Below, piece after piece: positions 8,794 to 17,011 of a stretch of DNA of 64,000 nt. The position numbers and the translations under genes were made by a program. How positions within the stretch are numbered: position 1 is the stretch's first letter; every line of letters starts with the position of its first letter. This DNA is from Evansella alkalicola (GTDB taxonomy: Bacteria; Bacillota; Bacilli; Bacillales; Salisediminibacteriaceae), in NCBI RefSeq assembly GCF_019042735.1, contig NZ_JAHQCR010000086.1, positions 23,681 through 87,680 of the forward strand. Direction: 5' to 3'. The notes under the pieces are model-generated. The model saw only the letters and a program-made list of their open reading frames with translations, did no database searches and had not been told where the DNA came from.

Positions 8794-8884
8794 AAATTGT
8801 GCGAAAAACCTAAGATGTTTGTCCAATCTAAATAATTATTCAAGCATACAGTGTAAGTGAAACCAGATAAAGGAGGAATTAAGA

Positions 8885-9346
8885 GTGAACCAAGAAGTGT
8901 ATCGTTCAAATGAAGGGCAACAATCTTGGAGCGCATTGGACACATCAAGAAAGCATCCTCTATGCTTTGATGACCAAGATGAGACACAAGATGCCGCAAA
9001 CAAAAATAAAACATTGCAATTAAATGAAGAATATATTTTTATTAAAGATTCTTGTGATGTAACAGTTAATACTACAGATACGAAGGCAGCAGTAAACCTA
9101 CAAGCTGGTTTACAGGCAGCAATTGCAGTGTTAATCAGTATTTCAGTGGCAGACTCTTCAACAAGAGAGGAACTTACTCAAGAACTAATGAATACTGCCA
9201 AGGTAAAACAGATCTCTTATCAGAAAACAGTTGTAGAAAACTCAAGAAACGTAGACATTGCAACGACAGACACACAAGCAGCAGCAAACATTCAAATCTT
9301 ATTGCAATTACTAATTGCATTAGCAGTTAAGCTAGATATTCTATAA
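8885..9346 (+). CDS. cotX: Spore coat protein X (CotX/CotV domain)
   Basis: A 153-residue protein with two copies of the CotX/V motif: VNTTDTKAAVNLQAGLQAAI (about residues 59-78), and IATTDTQAAANIQILLQLLI near the C-terminus. In B. subtilis CotX is part of the insoluble coat/crust made by the mother cell under sigma-K. GTG 8885 is chosen because AAAGGAGG lies seven bases upstream. It is 91 bp downstream of the CotW-like gene, and a CATACAGTG element at 8844-8852 may be a weaker sigma-K -10. The cotYZ partners are not in this window. Confidence 0.88.
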   Translation: MNQEVYRSNEGQQSWSALDTSRKHPLCFDDQDETQDAANKNKTLQLNEEYIFIKDSCDVTVNTTDTKAAVNLQAGLQAAIAVLISISVADSSTREELTQELMNTAKVKQISYQKTVVENSRNVDIATTDTQAAANIQILLQLLIALAVKLDIL

Positions 9347-9357
9347 TAAATGAACGG

Positions 9358-9394
9358 AAGCAGGGTGCAATAAAGCATCCTGCTTATTTCATTT
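9358..9394 (+). terminator. Terminator of cotX
   Basis: AAGCAGGGTGC pairs with GCATCCTGCTT over a six-base loop, followed by a T-rich tail. Confidence 0.8.
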
Positions 9395-9530
9395 TAAAGT
9401 GTCCATTACATACACAGTGAAAATTTATAGGACTTTTAACTTGATTCAGTGATGTCGAAGTTTGACCAACTTTGATAGAATTTGTCATGGTATAGTAAAG
9501 GTATTCTTGATAAAAAAATGGGGGATCAAC

Positions 9531-11237
9531 ATGAGGTTAAGCAACATGAAGATGAGGAATAAATTAATTAGTAGTTTTGCATTAGTTTTAATTATTATTT
9601 TTACTGTTATTGCATTGACTTATAAAAATTTTACTGATCAATATGAAGCGATGCAATGGAATAATCATACATATGAAGTGGTTATTGAAGCTGTAGAAAT
9701 TGAGGGTAGTTTTGTTAATATGGAAACTGGTGTGAGAGGTTTCGGGATAACTGGAGATGAAACATATCTTGAACCATTTACCCAGGGTTTAGAGGAGTTT
9801 GATAGGCATTTTTCAGCAATCAAGGAATTAACTTCTGACAATCCTAATCAACAGGAACGATTGGAGAAAATCGAAAGCGACAAGGAACAATGGCTTTCAC
9901 TTGAAGCGTACCCTTTAATTGAATTACGACAAAACGCTGACTTGGATGATGTTAGGCATTTTGTTCAGGAAGGTAATGGGAAACGCGCGATGGACGAAAT
10001 TAGACTTACATTAGTCGAAGTTATTGCAGAAGAAGAAGCATTACTTGAGGAGCGAAGTGAGTTAACAGAGCAGTTGTTTGTTCTTACGAGATCTACCATC
10101 ATTATTGGAACAAGTATATGTATTTTATTAACTGTGGCAATCATATTTATATTAAATAAAACTGTTACACAATCAACAAAAAGGATTTTGGCTGGGATAA
10201 CTAATGTGGCAAATGGAGATTTGTCACAAAAAGTTGAGGTTACAGGAAAAGACGAAATGGCAGAAATGTCAAAAAGACTAAATGATATGATTGATCGATT
10301 AAATGGCTTATTACACGCTGTTAATAGTTCAAGTGAATCAGTGTTACATTCATCAAATTCATTAAAAGAAATTTCAGATCAAACCGCTAAAGCTAATGAT
10401 GAAGTTGCTATAACAATTTCAGAAATTGCTAATGGTGCTAGTAATCAAGCAACTGATATTGAAGAAGGGTCTACTAAGATAAATGAACTTGGCAAAGACA
10501 TTGAAAATATTACGTTAACTTCAGAAAATATGAAGGACGCATCAAATAAAACTCATATCCTATCTAGTAAAGGCGAAGACATTGTAAAAGTTTTAACGGA
10601 AAAATCAGAAGAGAGTAATAGTGTAACAAATAAGGTTAACGACTCTATTATAAAAGTTAATGAAAGTACTGCACAAATTGGAACTATTATAAAAAGTATT
10701 AGTGATATTGCTGAACAAACAAACTTATTGGCTCTGAATGCTTCCATTGAGGCTGCTAGGGCAGGAGAAGCAGGTCGTGGATTTGCAGTAGTTGCAGATG
10801 AAATAAGAAAATTAGCTGAACAATCTACGAAATCTGTGAAAGATATAAATGATATATTAGTTATGATTCAAAATAACTCAGATATAGCCTTCACCTCTAT
10901 GACAAGTGCAAAAGAAATTACTGAACAACAACATGAGGCAGTACTACAAACAAGTACCATTTTTAATGATATATCGGATTCGATTTTAACATTAATTGAG
11001 AAAATATCAGAAGTAACTAATTCCAGTGTAGATATGAATAATAAAAAAGAAAGTATTTTAAGTATGATAGAAAAACTGTCAGCATTGTCCGAGGAAACGG
11101 CTGCGTCTACAGAAGAAGCATCTGCAGCAACTGAAGAACAGGCGGCCTCAATGCATAGTTTGTTACAACATGCAGAAGGCTTACACGATTTATCAAATAG
11201 TTTAATACAAGAAGTGAATAAGTTTAAGTTAAGATAA
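9531..11237 (+). CDS. Methyl-accepting chemotaxis protein with CHASE3-type sensor
   Basis: A 568-residue transmembrane chemoreceptor. TM1 lies at about 12-32. An extracellular helical sensor with the CHASE3-like pattern NMETGVRGFGITGDETYLEP and VREGNGK-type spacing (VQEGNGKRAMDEIR) follows, then TM2 (about 187-208), HAMP, and a long cytoplasmic signalling coil. The hairpin tip is canonical: EQTNLLALNASIEAARAGEA continuing GRGFAVVADEIRKLAEQS. Signals would pass through CheW/CheA. ATG 9531 is preferred over the ATG at 9462 because GGGGGAT precedes it and the hydrophobic N-terminus starts there. No other chemotaxis gene is adjacent, so it is an orphan receptor of unknown ligand. Confidence 0.92.
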   Translation: MRLSNMKMRNKLISSFALVLIIIFTVIALTYKNFTDQYEAMQWNNHTYEVVIEAVEIEGSFVNMETGVRGFGITGDETYLEPFTQGLEEFDRHFSAIKELTSDNPNQQERLEKIESDKEQWLSLEAYPLIELRQNADLDDVRHFVQEGNGKRAMDEIRLTLVEVIAEEEALLEERSELTEQLFVLTRSTIIIGTSICILLTVAIIFILNKTVTQSTKRILAGITNVANGDLSQKVEVTGKDEMAEMSKRLNDMIDRLNGLLHAVNSSSESVLHSSNSLKEISDQTAKANDEVAITISEIANGASNQATDIEEGSTKINELGKDIENITLTSENMKDASNKTHILSSKGEDIVKVLTEKSEESNSVTNKVNDSIIKVNESTAQIGTIIKSISDIAEQTNLLALNASIEAARAGEAGRGFAVVADEIRKLAEQSTKSVKDINDILVMIQNNSDIAFTSMTSAKEITEQQHEAVLQTSTIFNDISDSILTLIEKISEVTNSSVDMNNKKESILSMIEKLSALSEETAASTEEASAATEEQAASMHSLLQHAEGLHDLSNSLIQEVNKFKLR

Positions 11238-11266
11238 TCTAGGAAAAAATGAGTGTTATTTATTAA

Positions 11267-11574
11267 CTCTGTTAAAGGATAATGTTGATATTTAACACTT
11301 TTGATTTTTTGTGGAAGGTATGCCTGTCTCTTCCTCTACGAGCAAATGCTTCGTAGCGTATCCGTCGAGACAACTCGCAGCATACTCGTGATGTTTATGC
11401 TCGTTCCTGCGGGATTAAAGGCAGGGGTAAGACCCCGCAGATGCAAAGCATCGAGGAGGCTTACCAGCCGCCCGCGGCAAAGAAGACACTGCGAAAGTTG
11501 AGCAGATGTCGCACTTGTACCTTGCGTGAAAGCGAGTACCTGTAACAAAAAATCAACATCTAAGTTTAACAGAG
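11267..11574. repeat. MITE-like element with ~40-bp inverted ends and GC-rich core
   Basis: The left end CTCTGTTAAAGGATAATGTTGAT... and the right end (reverse complement CTCTGTTAAACTTAGATGTTGAT...) are imperfect inverted repeats, each continuing into GATTTTTTGT and AGGTA. The core is far richer in G+C than its flanks. It contains the Bacillaceae intergenic motif 'TCCTGCGGG...AAGACCCCGCAG...CGAGGAGGCTTACC...GCCCGCGG'. No transposase is encoded; short frames inside it are not credible genes. Degenerate core copies occur near 29819, 39362 and 49380. Confidence 0.65.
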
Positions 11575-11633
11575 CCTATTTATTTAGAAAAACTTCATAA
11601 AATCTCAAGGCTCACATAACTTGATAACAGCAT

Positions 11634-11672
11634 AAAAATTCCACATGTCATCTGCATGTGGAATTTTTATAA
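11634..11672. terminator. Strong hairpin, probable terminator
   Basis: AAAAATTCCACATG pairs perfectly with CATGTGGAATTTTT over a 7-base loop. It is symmetrical, so it could work on either strand. It is the last terminator-like hairpin before the gene at 11752, and may end the chemoreceptor transcript after the repeat. Confidence 0.7.
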
Positions 11673-11751
11673 TTAGTGAAAAGTAACTGTTCAAATTCAA
11701 ATTTTCAAAGTAAACTGAATTTATAATAACCGACCGTATCGGAGGGGGAAA

Positions 11752-12210
11752 ATGAAAGTATTTGCTATTATTCTTATTGCATTATCAACGATATCGTTTC
11801 GCGCTTGTGACCATCAACAACCACATGAAGATTTGGAGCTGTCATTATCTCCTAACTATTCAGAAGGGGTATTGTATTTAACACCAGTCATTACATATAT
11901 TGGGGAGGATCCTATTAAATTGCATTATGGGAATAACATTGCATGGATTGAGCGTGTAGAAAAAGATGAGGAAACCTATTTTGAATATGAGGAACCTACC
12001 GCAGTGTTAGAGCATCGTTCAAAATTAGTGGAAGAAGATGAAAGAGCGGGTCAGACCATTAAAATTGAAGTGGATCCAGGTACATATGAAATTGTATTAA
12101 AGGCAGAATACACAGTGGAAAAAGACGGTGAAAGGGCTACAAATACGGACGGAAATAATGGGTTTCAACATACCAATCGAGTCGTTCAGACCATTGAAGT
12201 GAAACGGTGA
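11752..12210 (+). CDS. Exported beta-rich protein of unknown function
   Basis: A 152-residue protein with an N-terminal hydrophobic segment (residues 2-17) followed by a Cys at residue 19 in FRACDHQQ, a poor lipobox. The mature part alternates beta-strand-like stretches (LYLTPVITYIG, TIKIEVDPGTYEIVLKAEYTV), resembling an Ig-like or BsuPI-type beta sandwich; I cannot assign a family. GGAGGGGG directly precedes the ATG. It stands alone between a repeat element and the cold-shock gene. It could be a lipoprotein or a signal-anchored protein. Confidence 0.65.
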   Translation: MKVFAIILIALSTISFRACDHQQPHEDLELSLSPNYSEGVLYLTPVITYIGEDPIKLHYGNNIAWIERVEKDEETYFEYEEPTAVLEHRSKLVEEDERAGQTIKIEVDPGTYEIVLKAEYTVEKDGERATNTDGNNGFQHTNRVVQTIEVKR

Positions 12211-12438
12211 TAATCCCTACACGAAAGGAATGGCAACGCTATCATAAAAGGGTTGAGAAAGGAAAAATGTGTTTACAGAGGGAAGTGCTGTGTGATATGA
12301 TCGAATGGTAAATTGTTTTGAAATCGAAAAACGTTTTCGGCCTCGAAAGCATTGTATTACATCAGGCATCAGGCATGAAATGGTTTTACGGTATTCAAAG
12401 ATTTAACTTTTCTATTTATTTTTAAGGAGGCCGTTAAC

Positions 12439-12636
12439 ATGACAGGCAAAGTAAAATGGTTTAACTCAGAAAAAGGTTTTGGATTTATCGAGCGTGAAGG
12501 TGGAGACGACGTATTCGTACACTTCTCTGCAATCCAAGGAGAAGGATTCAAAACTTTAGAAGAAGGTCAAGATGTTGAATTTGATATCGTAGATGGCGAC
12601 CGTGGCCCACAAGCTTCTAACGTTGTTAAGCTATAA
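12439..12636 (+). CDS. Cold-shock protein, CspA family
   Basis: A 65-residue single cold-shock domain, an OB-fold RNA chaperone that melts mRNA structure. RNP1 (KGFGFIERE, about 13-21) and RNP2 (DVFVHFSAI, about 24-32) are intact with the usual aromatic residues. AAGGAGG sits just before the ATG. The 228-bp upstream gap contains GAAAAACGTTTTC, a perfect short dyad at about 12328-12340, and is probably a long structured 5' UTR of the kind that controls csp translation with temperature; this is inference. Paralogue-level naming (cspB/C/D) is not possible here. Confidence 0.95.
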   Translation: MTGKVKWFNSEKGFGFIEREGGDDVFVHFSAIQGEGFKTLEEGQDVEFDIVDGDRGPQASNVVKL

Positions 12637-12667
12637 TTCAAACACTAACCTAAATATATAATTAAAC

Positions 12668-12700
12668 AAAGGTCTGCTCCTAATGGGGTAGACCTTTTCT
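12668..12700 (+). terminator. Terminator of the cold-shock gene
   Basis: AAAGGTCTGCTCC pairs with GGGGTAGACCTTTT (two G-U pairs). Confidence 0.85.
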
Positions 12701-12733
12701 AATACTACATACATTTGCAAAGGGGTGTAACTA

Positions 12734-13624
12734 GTGGAAGGAAACAAATCGCATAAAAGTTTTGAGAGAAGAATATCTGGTGTGCATGGTGAAAAGGGTA
12801 AAGAGTGGCTACGTAAACTCCCAAACATTCTTAATGAGGCAGAGACTAGGTTTGATATATCCATTGGTACACCATTTGATTTGTCATATAATTATGTCAC
12901 ACGTGCTTTCTTAAAAGATACGTATGAACCTTGTGTTTTGAAATTAGGAGTTGACGGTAAGGAATTCTTAACTGAAGTAAAAACTTTAGAAAAGTTTCGT
13001 GGGCAAGGGTATGTACAGTTAATTGATAAAGAAGAAGAATTACGTGCGTTTTTACTATCTTACAAAGAAGGAGATACTCCACCATTAGATGATGTTGAGG
13101 CAATATCATCTGTAATGAAGAGATCCCCTAAAATAAAAACAGATATTGAAATTTTTCCAACAATAGAGGAGCAATTTCATAGTCTTCAAAAGTATAGAAA
13201 CTCAAAAGACTTATATGAAAAGGGTTATGTAAACGAAGCGTTATTAAGAAAAGCCGAAGATATGATAGAAGTGTTGTTAAATAGCGAGACGGAAAAAGTA
13301 CTCTTGCATGGTGACCTTCATGCTGGAAATATTATATATGATGGTGAGCGTTACACAGCCATTGACCCTAAGGGAGTCGTGGGGGAACTTGCTTTTGAAC
13401 CAGCACAGTTCTTTTTAAATGCTCCAATTTCACTATTAAAGGATGAAAAGATAGTAAATAAGTGGCTATTATTCTTTAAAGAAAATAATCACCTCGACCC
13501 TGATAGAGTTATCCAGTATGCATTTTGTAAAGCTGTCTTATCATTAGTTTGGCTTGTGGAAGATAACGACCCTAATTGGGAAGAGGGGGTTGAATATGCT
13601 AAGGTTATTGAAATGCATGTATAG
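12734..13624 (+). CDS. APH(6)/hydroxyurea-kinase-type phosphotransferase
   Basis: A 296-residue kinase-fold protein of the aminoglycoside/hydroxyurea phosphotransferase group. The catalytic loop LLHGDLHAGNIIYDG (Brenner motif HGDLHAGN, about residues 192-205) and the metal-binding AIDPKGVVGE (the DFG-like Asp) are intact. The adjoining ELAFEPAQFF is characteristic of the APH(6)/StrB branch. Relatives phosphorylate streptomycin or small amines; the substrate here is unknown, and a drug-resistance role should not be assumed. GTG 12734 follows AAAGGGG. It is immediately upstream of the two crcB genes and may be cotranscribed with them. Confidence 0.8.
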   Translation: MEGNKSHKSFERRISGVHGEKGKEWLRKLPNILNEAETRFDISIGTPFDLSYNYVTRAFLKDTYEPCVLKLGVDGKEFLTEVKTLEKFRGQGYVQLIDKEEELRAFLLSYKEGDTPPLDDVEAISSVMKRSPKIKTDIEIFPTIEEQFHSLQKYRNSKDLYEKGYVNEALLRKAEDMIEVLLNSETEKVLLHGDLHAGNIIYDGERYTAIDPKGVVGELAFEPAQFFLNAPISLLKDEKIVNKWLLFFKENNHLDPDRVIQYAFCKAVLSLVWLVEDNDPNWEEGVEYAKVIEMHV

Positions 13625-13676
13625 GAGGCTGTTCTCAAGAATTATATTTTTATGGCAATTGTAAAAAAGGGATGAG

Positions 13677-14102
13677 ATGTTCTTCATGAAAAAACATGGA
13701 TTAATTATATTAAGTATTTTTATCGGAGGCGCCATAGGGACTATGTTTCGCTATTTCATTAACTTACACTTCCTCGGAGTTGGTGGCGTGATTTTTCCTT
13801 TTGGAACCCTTATTGAAAATCTTGTTGGAAGCTTCCTTCTTGGAGCATTAACGGGATATATAGTCGCAAAAAAGTTACCAGCTTTTTTAGAAAAAGGAAT
13901 AGGTGTAGGTTTTTGTGGAGGATTTACAACAATGTCTACCTTGGCAGCAGACACTGTTTTTTTAAGTAGTGCGGCAATTTCCTGGCATGTAATGGTATAC
14001 ATAATCGCCTCCTTATTTGGAGGCATATTATTAGCTCTCCTAGGGCTCACTCTTACCCAAGCATATAATAAAAAGAGCTTGAGAAGGGAAGGGTTCGAAT
14101 GA
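13677..14102 (+). CDS. crcB: Fluoride channel subunit Fluc/CrcB, first copy
   Basis: A 141-residue, four-helix membrane protein of the dual-topology fluoride channel family that removes cytoplasmic F-. Family markers: GGAIGTMFRYFI (GGxxGxxxRY), the pore Asn in LIENLVGSFLLGALTGY, and the Phe/Thr track GFCGGFTTMST (about residues 79-89). It overlaps the second crcB by four bases (ATGA), as is common when two inverted subunits form a heterodimer. The start is uncertain between ATG 13677 and 13686; AAGGGA fits 13677 better. I see no fluoride riboswitch in the 52 bases upstream. Confidence 0.92.
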   Translation: MFFMKKHGLIILSIFIGGAIGTMFRYFINLHFLGVGGVIFPFGTLIENLVGSFLLGALTGYIVAKKLPAFLEKGIGVGFCGGFTTMSTLAADTVFLSSAAISWHVMVYIIASLFGGILLALLGLTLTQAYNKKSLRREGFE

Positions 14103-14476
14103 ATTTAATAATCGTTGCAATTGGTGGAGGTTTAGGGGCTGTTATACGTTATATTTTAGGAATATGGATAAAGGATAAAACAAAGGAGAGGGCTATTCCA
14201 ACGGCAATGCTTGTAGTAAATGTGGTAGGAGCGTTTGGGCTTGGGTATTTTTTAAGTAGCTTTTATGGCGAAATTCCAGTAAATGCATATGACGAGAGGC
14301 CTTTTCTTATAATTGGTATTGGTTTTTTTGGCGCGTTTACGACCTTCTCTACCTTTAGTGTTGAAGCAGTTACGTTAATGCAGAAAAAGAAATGGGGTGC
14401 ATTGACCACTTATGTTTTGTTGAGTATAGGTGGAAGTGTCTTAACATTTCTCATAGGATTCTACCTAGGGTTGTAA
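14099..14476 (+). CDS. crcB: Fluoride channel subunit Fluc/CrcB, second copy
   Basis: A 125-residue partner of the preceding gene. It has GGGLGAVIRYILG at the N-terminus, the conserved Asn in LVVNVVGAFGLGYF, and GFFGAFTTFSTFSVE, matching the Phe-box/Thr region of Fluc channels. It is shorter and lacks the C-terminal basic tail of the first copy. The four-base overlap with crcB-1 implies translational coupling and a likely heterodimer. No terminator follows directly; the gap to 14867 contains repeat family D. Confidence 0.92.
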   Translation: MNLIIVAIGGGLGAVIRYILGIWIKDKTKERAIPTAMLVVNVVGAFGLGYFLSSFYGEIPVNAYDERPFLIIGIGFFGAFTTFSTFSVEAVTLMQKKKWGALTTYVLLSIGGSVLTFLIGFYLGL

Positions 14477-14559
14477 CAGGAAAGTCCTTTCTTAATAATT
14501 TCATTGGACTCACTCGGACCAATAGAATGAAGGAAGCTGCAACAAGGGTTGATGTAACT

Positions 14560-14745
14560 ATAAGGGGAGAAACTACCCCTATTAAAGAAATGGCACTGAA
14601 AATAGTTTAAATAGATGGAGAAATTCCCCCTATGACTCAAATAAACATGATAATTTGATTTTTGTGTATCCTTAAAGGGAAAACTTACCCTTATTTATGC
14701 CAATCTAGCAATATTCTAGAGTTTAAAGGGAAAGTCTCCCCTTAT
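14560..14745. repeat. Intergenic repeat family D, cluster 2
   Basis: Four degenerate units start at 14560 (ATAAGGGGAG), 14611 (ATAGATGGAG), 14672 (TTAAAGGGAA) and 14723 (TTAAAGGGAA). Each closes with a CCCCTAT or CCCTTAT complement about 20 bp later. The spacings are 51, 61 and 51 bp. It is the same family as 2941-3076. The remainder of 14477-14867 shows no gene. Confidence 0.6.
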
Positions 14746-14867
14746 CTAAACTAAAGATAAGGTTCTTCACGTTGGGGGTTCTCTTTCAAGTGGTGTGAGT
14801 GGATCAATGGTTGTTGCTTAGAAGTAATAATCATTGTTTTATCAGGGTAGCTTTTAGCTTATTAAAT

Positions 14868-14904
14868 AAAAAGGTGCGAGCCAAAAATTAGGCCCGCACC
14901 TTTT
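14868..14904. terminator. Terminator of the BCCT gene (bidirectional)
   Basis: AAAAAGGTGCGaGCC pairs with GGCcCGCACCTTTT. The poly-A/poly-T flanks allow function on both strands between convergent genes. Confidence 0.88.
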
Positions 14905-14917
14905 CCTTCAATACTTA

Positions 14918-16786
14918 TTATTTCTTATCATCTTTTTTCTCAGACGTGGAATCATCCTTAGGTGGGTCTAAGTCACCATTTAATTGATCACCTAAGTCAT
15001 CCCGCAGATCTTCATATATTTTCTCTTTAAATTCTTCATACACTTCTTCTCTTATTTCATCGTATACTTCTTCTTTAAAGTCGTCATATACTTCCTCTTT
15101 AAATTCCTCGTATACCTCTTCTTTTACCTGTTCGGCAACTTCCCCTCTAATTTCATCATACACTTCTTCTTTTACATCATCATACATGTTTTCCTTCATC
15201 TTATCGTACATTTCACTGTGTACTTCTTTTTTCATTTTCTTCGTTCGCTTACGAACAGTCCACAGTTGTTCTGCCTTCATGTCTCTCCCCATCATCATCA
15301 GTAAGGAGAAGATCATGGCGACCATGATGATGGCAAATGGAAGGGCAGCGACAATGGAGGCTGTCTGAAGTCCTTCTAATCCACCACTCCAAAGAAGGAC
15401 ACTGGCAGTACCTGCAATAAGGAAGCCCCAAACGACTTTTATGATGAGTTTAGGATCTAAACTTCCGTCACTAGATAATGCTGCTAAAACATAGGAAGCA
15501 GAATCTGCCGATGTGATGAAAAATATTAAAATTAATAGGATGGAAAGGATGCTCATTATAAAGCCTAATGGAAGCTCAGCCAGCGTAACAAATAGAGCGA
15601 CTTCCACATTACTCTGAACAAGATGTCCGATTTGTTCGTTACCATCCATAATCATATTTAATGCCGTACCACCAAAAGCAGTAAACCATATTGCAGCAAG
15701 AATAGACGGTACGATTAACACACCTGCAACAAATTCACGGATCGTCCTTCCCCTAGAGATCCTTGCAATGAAAATACCCATAAACGGTGCCCAAGAGATA
15801 TGCCAAGCCCAGAAGAAGATGGTGTTTGCGCCAAGCCAAGCGCCGTCATCGAAAGGATTCAAGTCGAGACTCATATGAACGACATTATAAATGTAATCCC
15901 CAATCGTGGACACAACACCATTAAAAATAAAAATAGTAGGACCAACAATTACCATAAAGATAAGTAGAATAGCAGCAATAGTTAAATTTAATGTACTGAG
16001 TATCTTAATCCCTTTGTTAACCCCTGATGCTGCAGAAAAAATAAATAAAACAGTTACGATCGCAATAACGATAAAGTGGGTAAGTGATACATTTGGTATG
16101 TCTGTTAAGTGAGATAGACCACCAGAAATTTGTAATGCACTTAAACCAAAGGTTGTTGCTACCCCAGTGGAAGTAGCTAATACAGCTAGAACATCGATAC
16201 CTTTACCAATAGGACCTCTAGTGTGGTCACCTATTAAAGGTTGGAATGCTGAACTAATTAAAGCTGGCTGGTCTTTTCTAAATTGAACATATGCCAAGGT
16301 TAAAGCAACTAATGAAAAAATCGCCCATGGGTGTAGTGCCCAATGGAAGACAGCATAACGGAGTCCTGCACTTGCCCTTACTTCGTCAGGAGATCCAATG
16401 TAATTTGGATGTGGATCCATAAAGTATAAAGCAGGTTCTGCAACTCCCCAGAATACGAAACCTACCCCAATTCCTGCTGAAAACAACATACCTAGCCAAG
16501 TGTAGAATTTGTATTCAGGACGTTCTCCTGGTTTTCCTAAGCGAAGCTTTCCAAAAGGGCTTATTGCTAAAAATAGTACGAATGCAATAAAGAATGCGGT
16601 GGAGAGCATATAGAACCAGCCAAAATTACTCAATGTGGATGCGAGGGCACTGTTCGAGAAAGATTCTAAAGATCCTGGTGATAAAGCCCCCCACAGCACG
16701 AATAATGCGACTAATGGAGCAGATATCCAAAAGACAATACTTTGTTTCTTTGTTTTATATTCATAATTGTTTTCCATAAAATTCAT
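14918..16786 (-). CDS. BCCT-family betaine/choline/carnitine transporter with repeated C-terminal tail
   Basis: A 622-residue secondary transporter (12 TM) for compatible solutes such as glycine betaine, driven by Na+ or H+. The BCCT core is clear: VFWGVAEPALYFMDPHP, AVFHWALHPWAIFSLVALTL, and the Trp-rich TM8 segment TIFFWAWHISWAPFMGIFIA. The unusual part is the ~110-residue cytosolic C-terminus. It is very acidic and built of about nine 8-residue repeats of the form EEVYDEFK (also DDFKEEVY, EEFKEKIY), likely a long charged helix. Such tails act as osmosensors in BetP-like carriers; that role here is inferred. The start is ambiguous (ATG 16786 or 16777) and lacks a clear Shine-Dalgarno; see the overlapping leader frame. 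Confidence 0.92.
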   Translation of the reverse strand: MNFMENNYEYKTKKQSIVFWISAPLVALFVLWGALSPGSLESFSNSALASTLSNFGWFYMLSTAFFIAFVLFLAISPFGKLRLGKPGERPEYKFYTWLGMLFSAGIGVGFVFWGVAEPALYFMDPHPNYIGSPDEVRASAGLRYAVFHWALHPWAIFSLVALTLAYVQFRKDQPALISSAFQPLIGDHTRGPIGKGIDVLAVLATSTGVATTFGLSALQISGGLSHLTDIPNVSLTHFIVIAIVTVLFIFSAASGVNKGIKILSTLNLTIAAILLIFMVIVGPTIFIFNGVVSTIGDYIYNVVHMSLDLNPFDDGAWLGANTIFFWAWHISWAPFMGIFIARISRGRTIREFVAGVLIVPSILAAIWFTAFGGTALNMIMDGNEQIGHLVQSNVEVALFVTLAELPLGFIMSILSILLILIFFITSADSASYVLAALSSDGSLDPKLIIKVVWGFLIAGTASVLLWSGGLEGLQTASIVAALPFAIIMVAMIFSLLMMMGRDMKAEQLWTVRKRTKKMKKEVHSEMYDKMKENMYDDVKEEVYDEIRGEVAEQVKEEVYEEFKEEVYDDFKEEVYDEIREEVYEEFKEKIYEDLRDDLGDQLNGDLDPPKDDSTSEKKDDKK

Positions 16787-16799
16787 CCGCAGTATACAT
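16761..16799 (-). other. Possible leader peptide overlapping the BCCT start
   Basis: AGGAGG at 16811-16816 (minus strand) is the only strong ribosome binding site. It is best placed for the out-of-frame ATG at 16799, which encodes MYTADEFYGKQL and stops at 16761, inside the BCCT frame. This would couple BCCT initiation to termination of a 12-residue peptide. Spacing is 10-12 bases, slightly long. It may simply be a coincidence around a weak start. Confidence 0.3.
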
Positions 16800-16934
16800 C
16801 CTGCAGATACTCCTCCTCTCTAACTTTAAATCCATAAATATAGACTTTGTAGAAATAATGGTTTTTATTAATTCAAGTAACAAAGAGAAAACTTATGTAT
16901 ATTATTGGTCTTAAAAAGACAATGCTGTATTAAT

Positions 16935-16966
16935 GGAAAAGTCCCTTGGCACAAGACCAAGGGCCC
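16935..16966 (-). terminator. Terminator of the FMN reductase
   Basis: On the minus strand CCCTTGG pairs with CCAAGGG over a short loop, followed by ACTTTTCC. Confidence 0.7.
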
Positions 16967-17011
16967 TTACTGTAACAACAATTACCCAAATTTATTTATT
17001 AATTTAGTGAT

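Noticed and set aside
11301..11548. Short frames inside the 308-bp element
   Set aside because: They follow the GC-rich repeat core, have no binding site and occur on both strands.
12734..13624. Dedicated streptomycin-resistance gene
   Set aside because: Kinase fold is clear, but chromosomal relatives have varied substrates and nothing nearby suggests acquired resistance.
13625..13676. Fluoride riboswitch upstream of crcB
   Set aside because: The 52-base gap is too short and lacks the GGNGAUGGNNUUCCC-type consensus.
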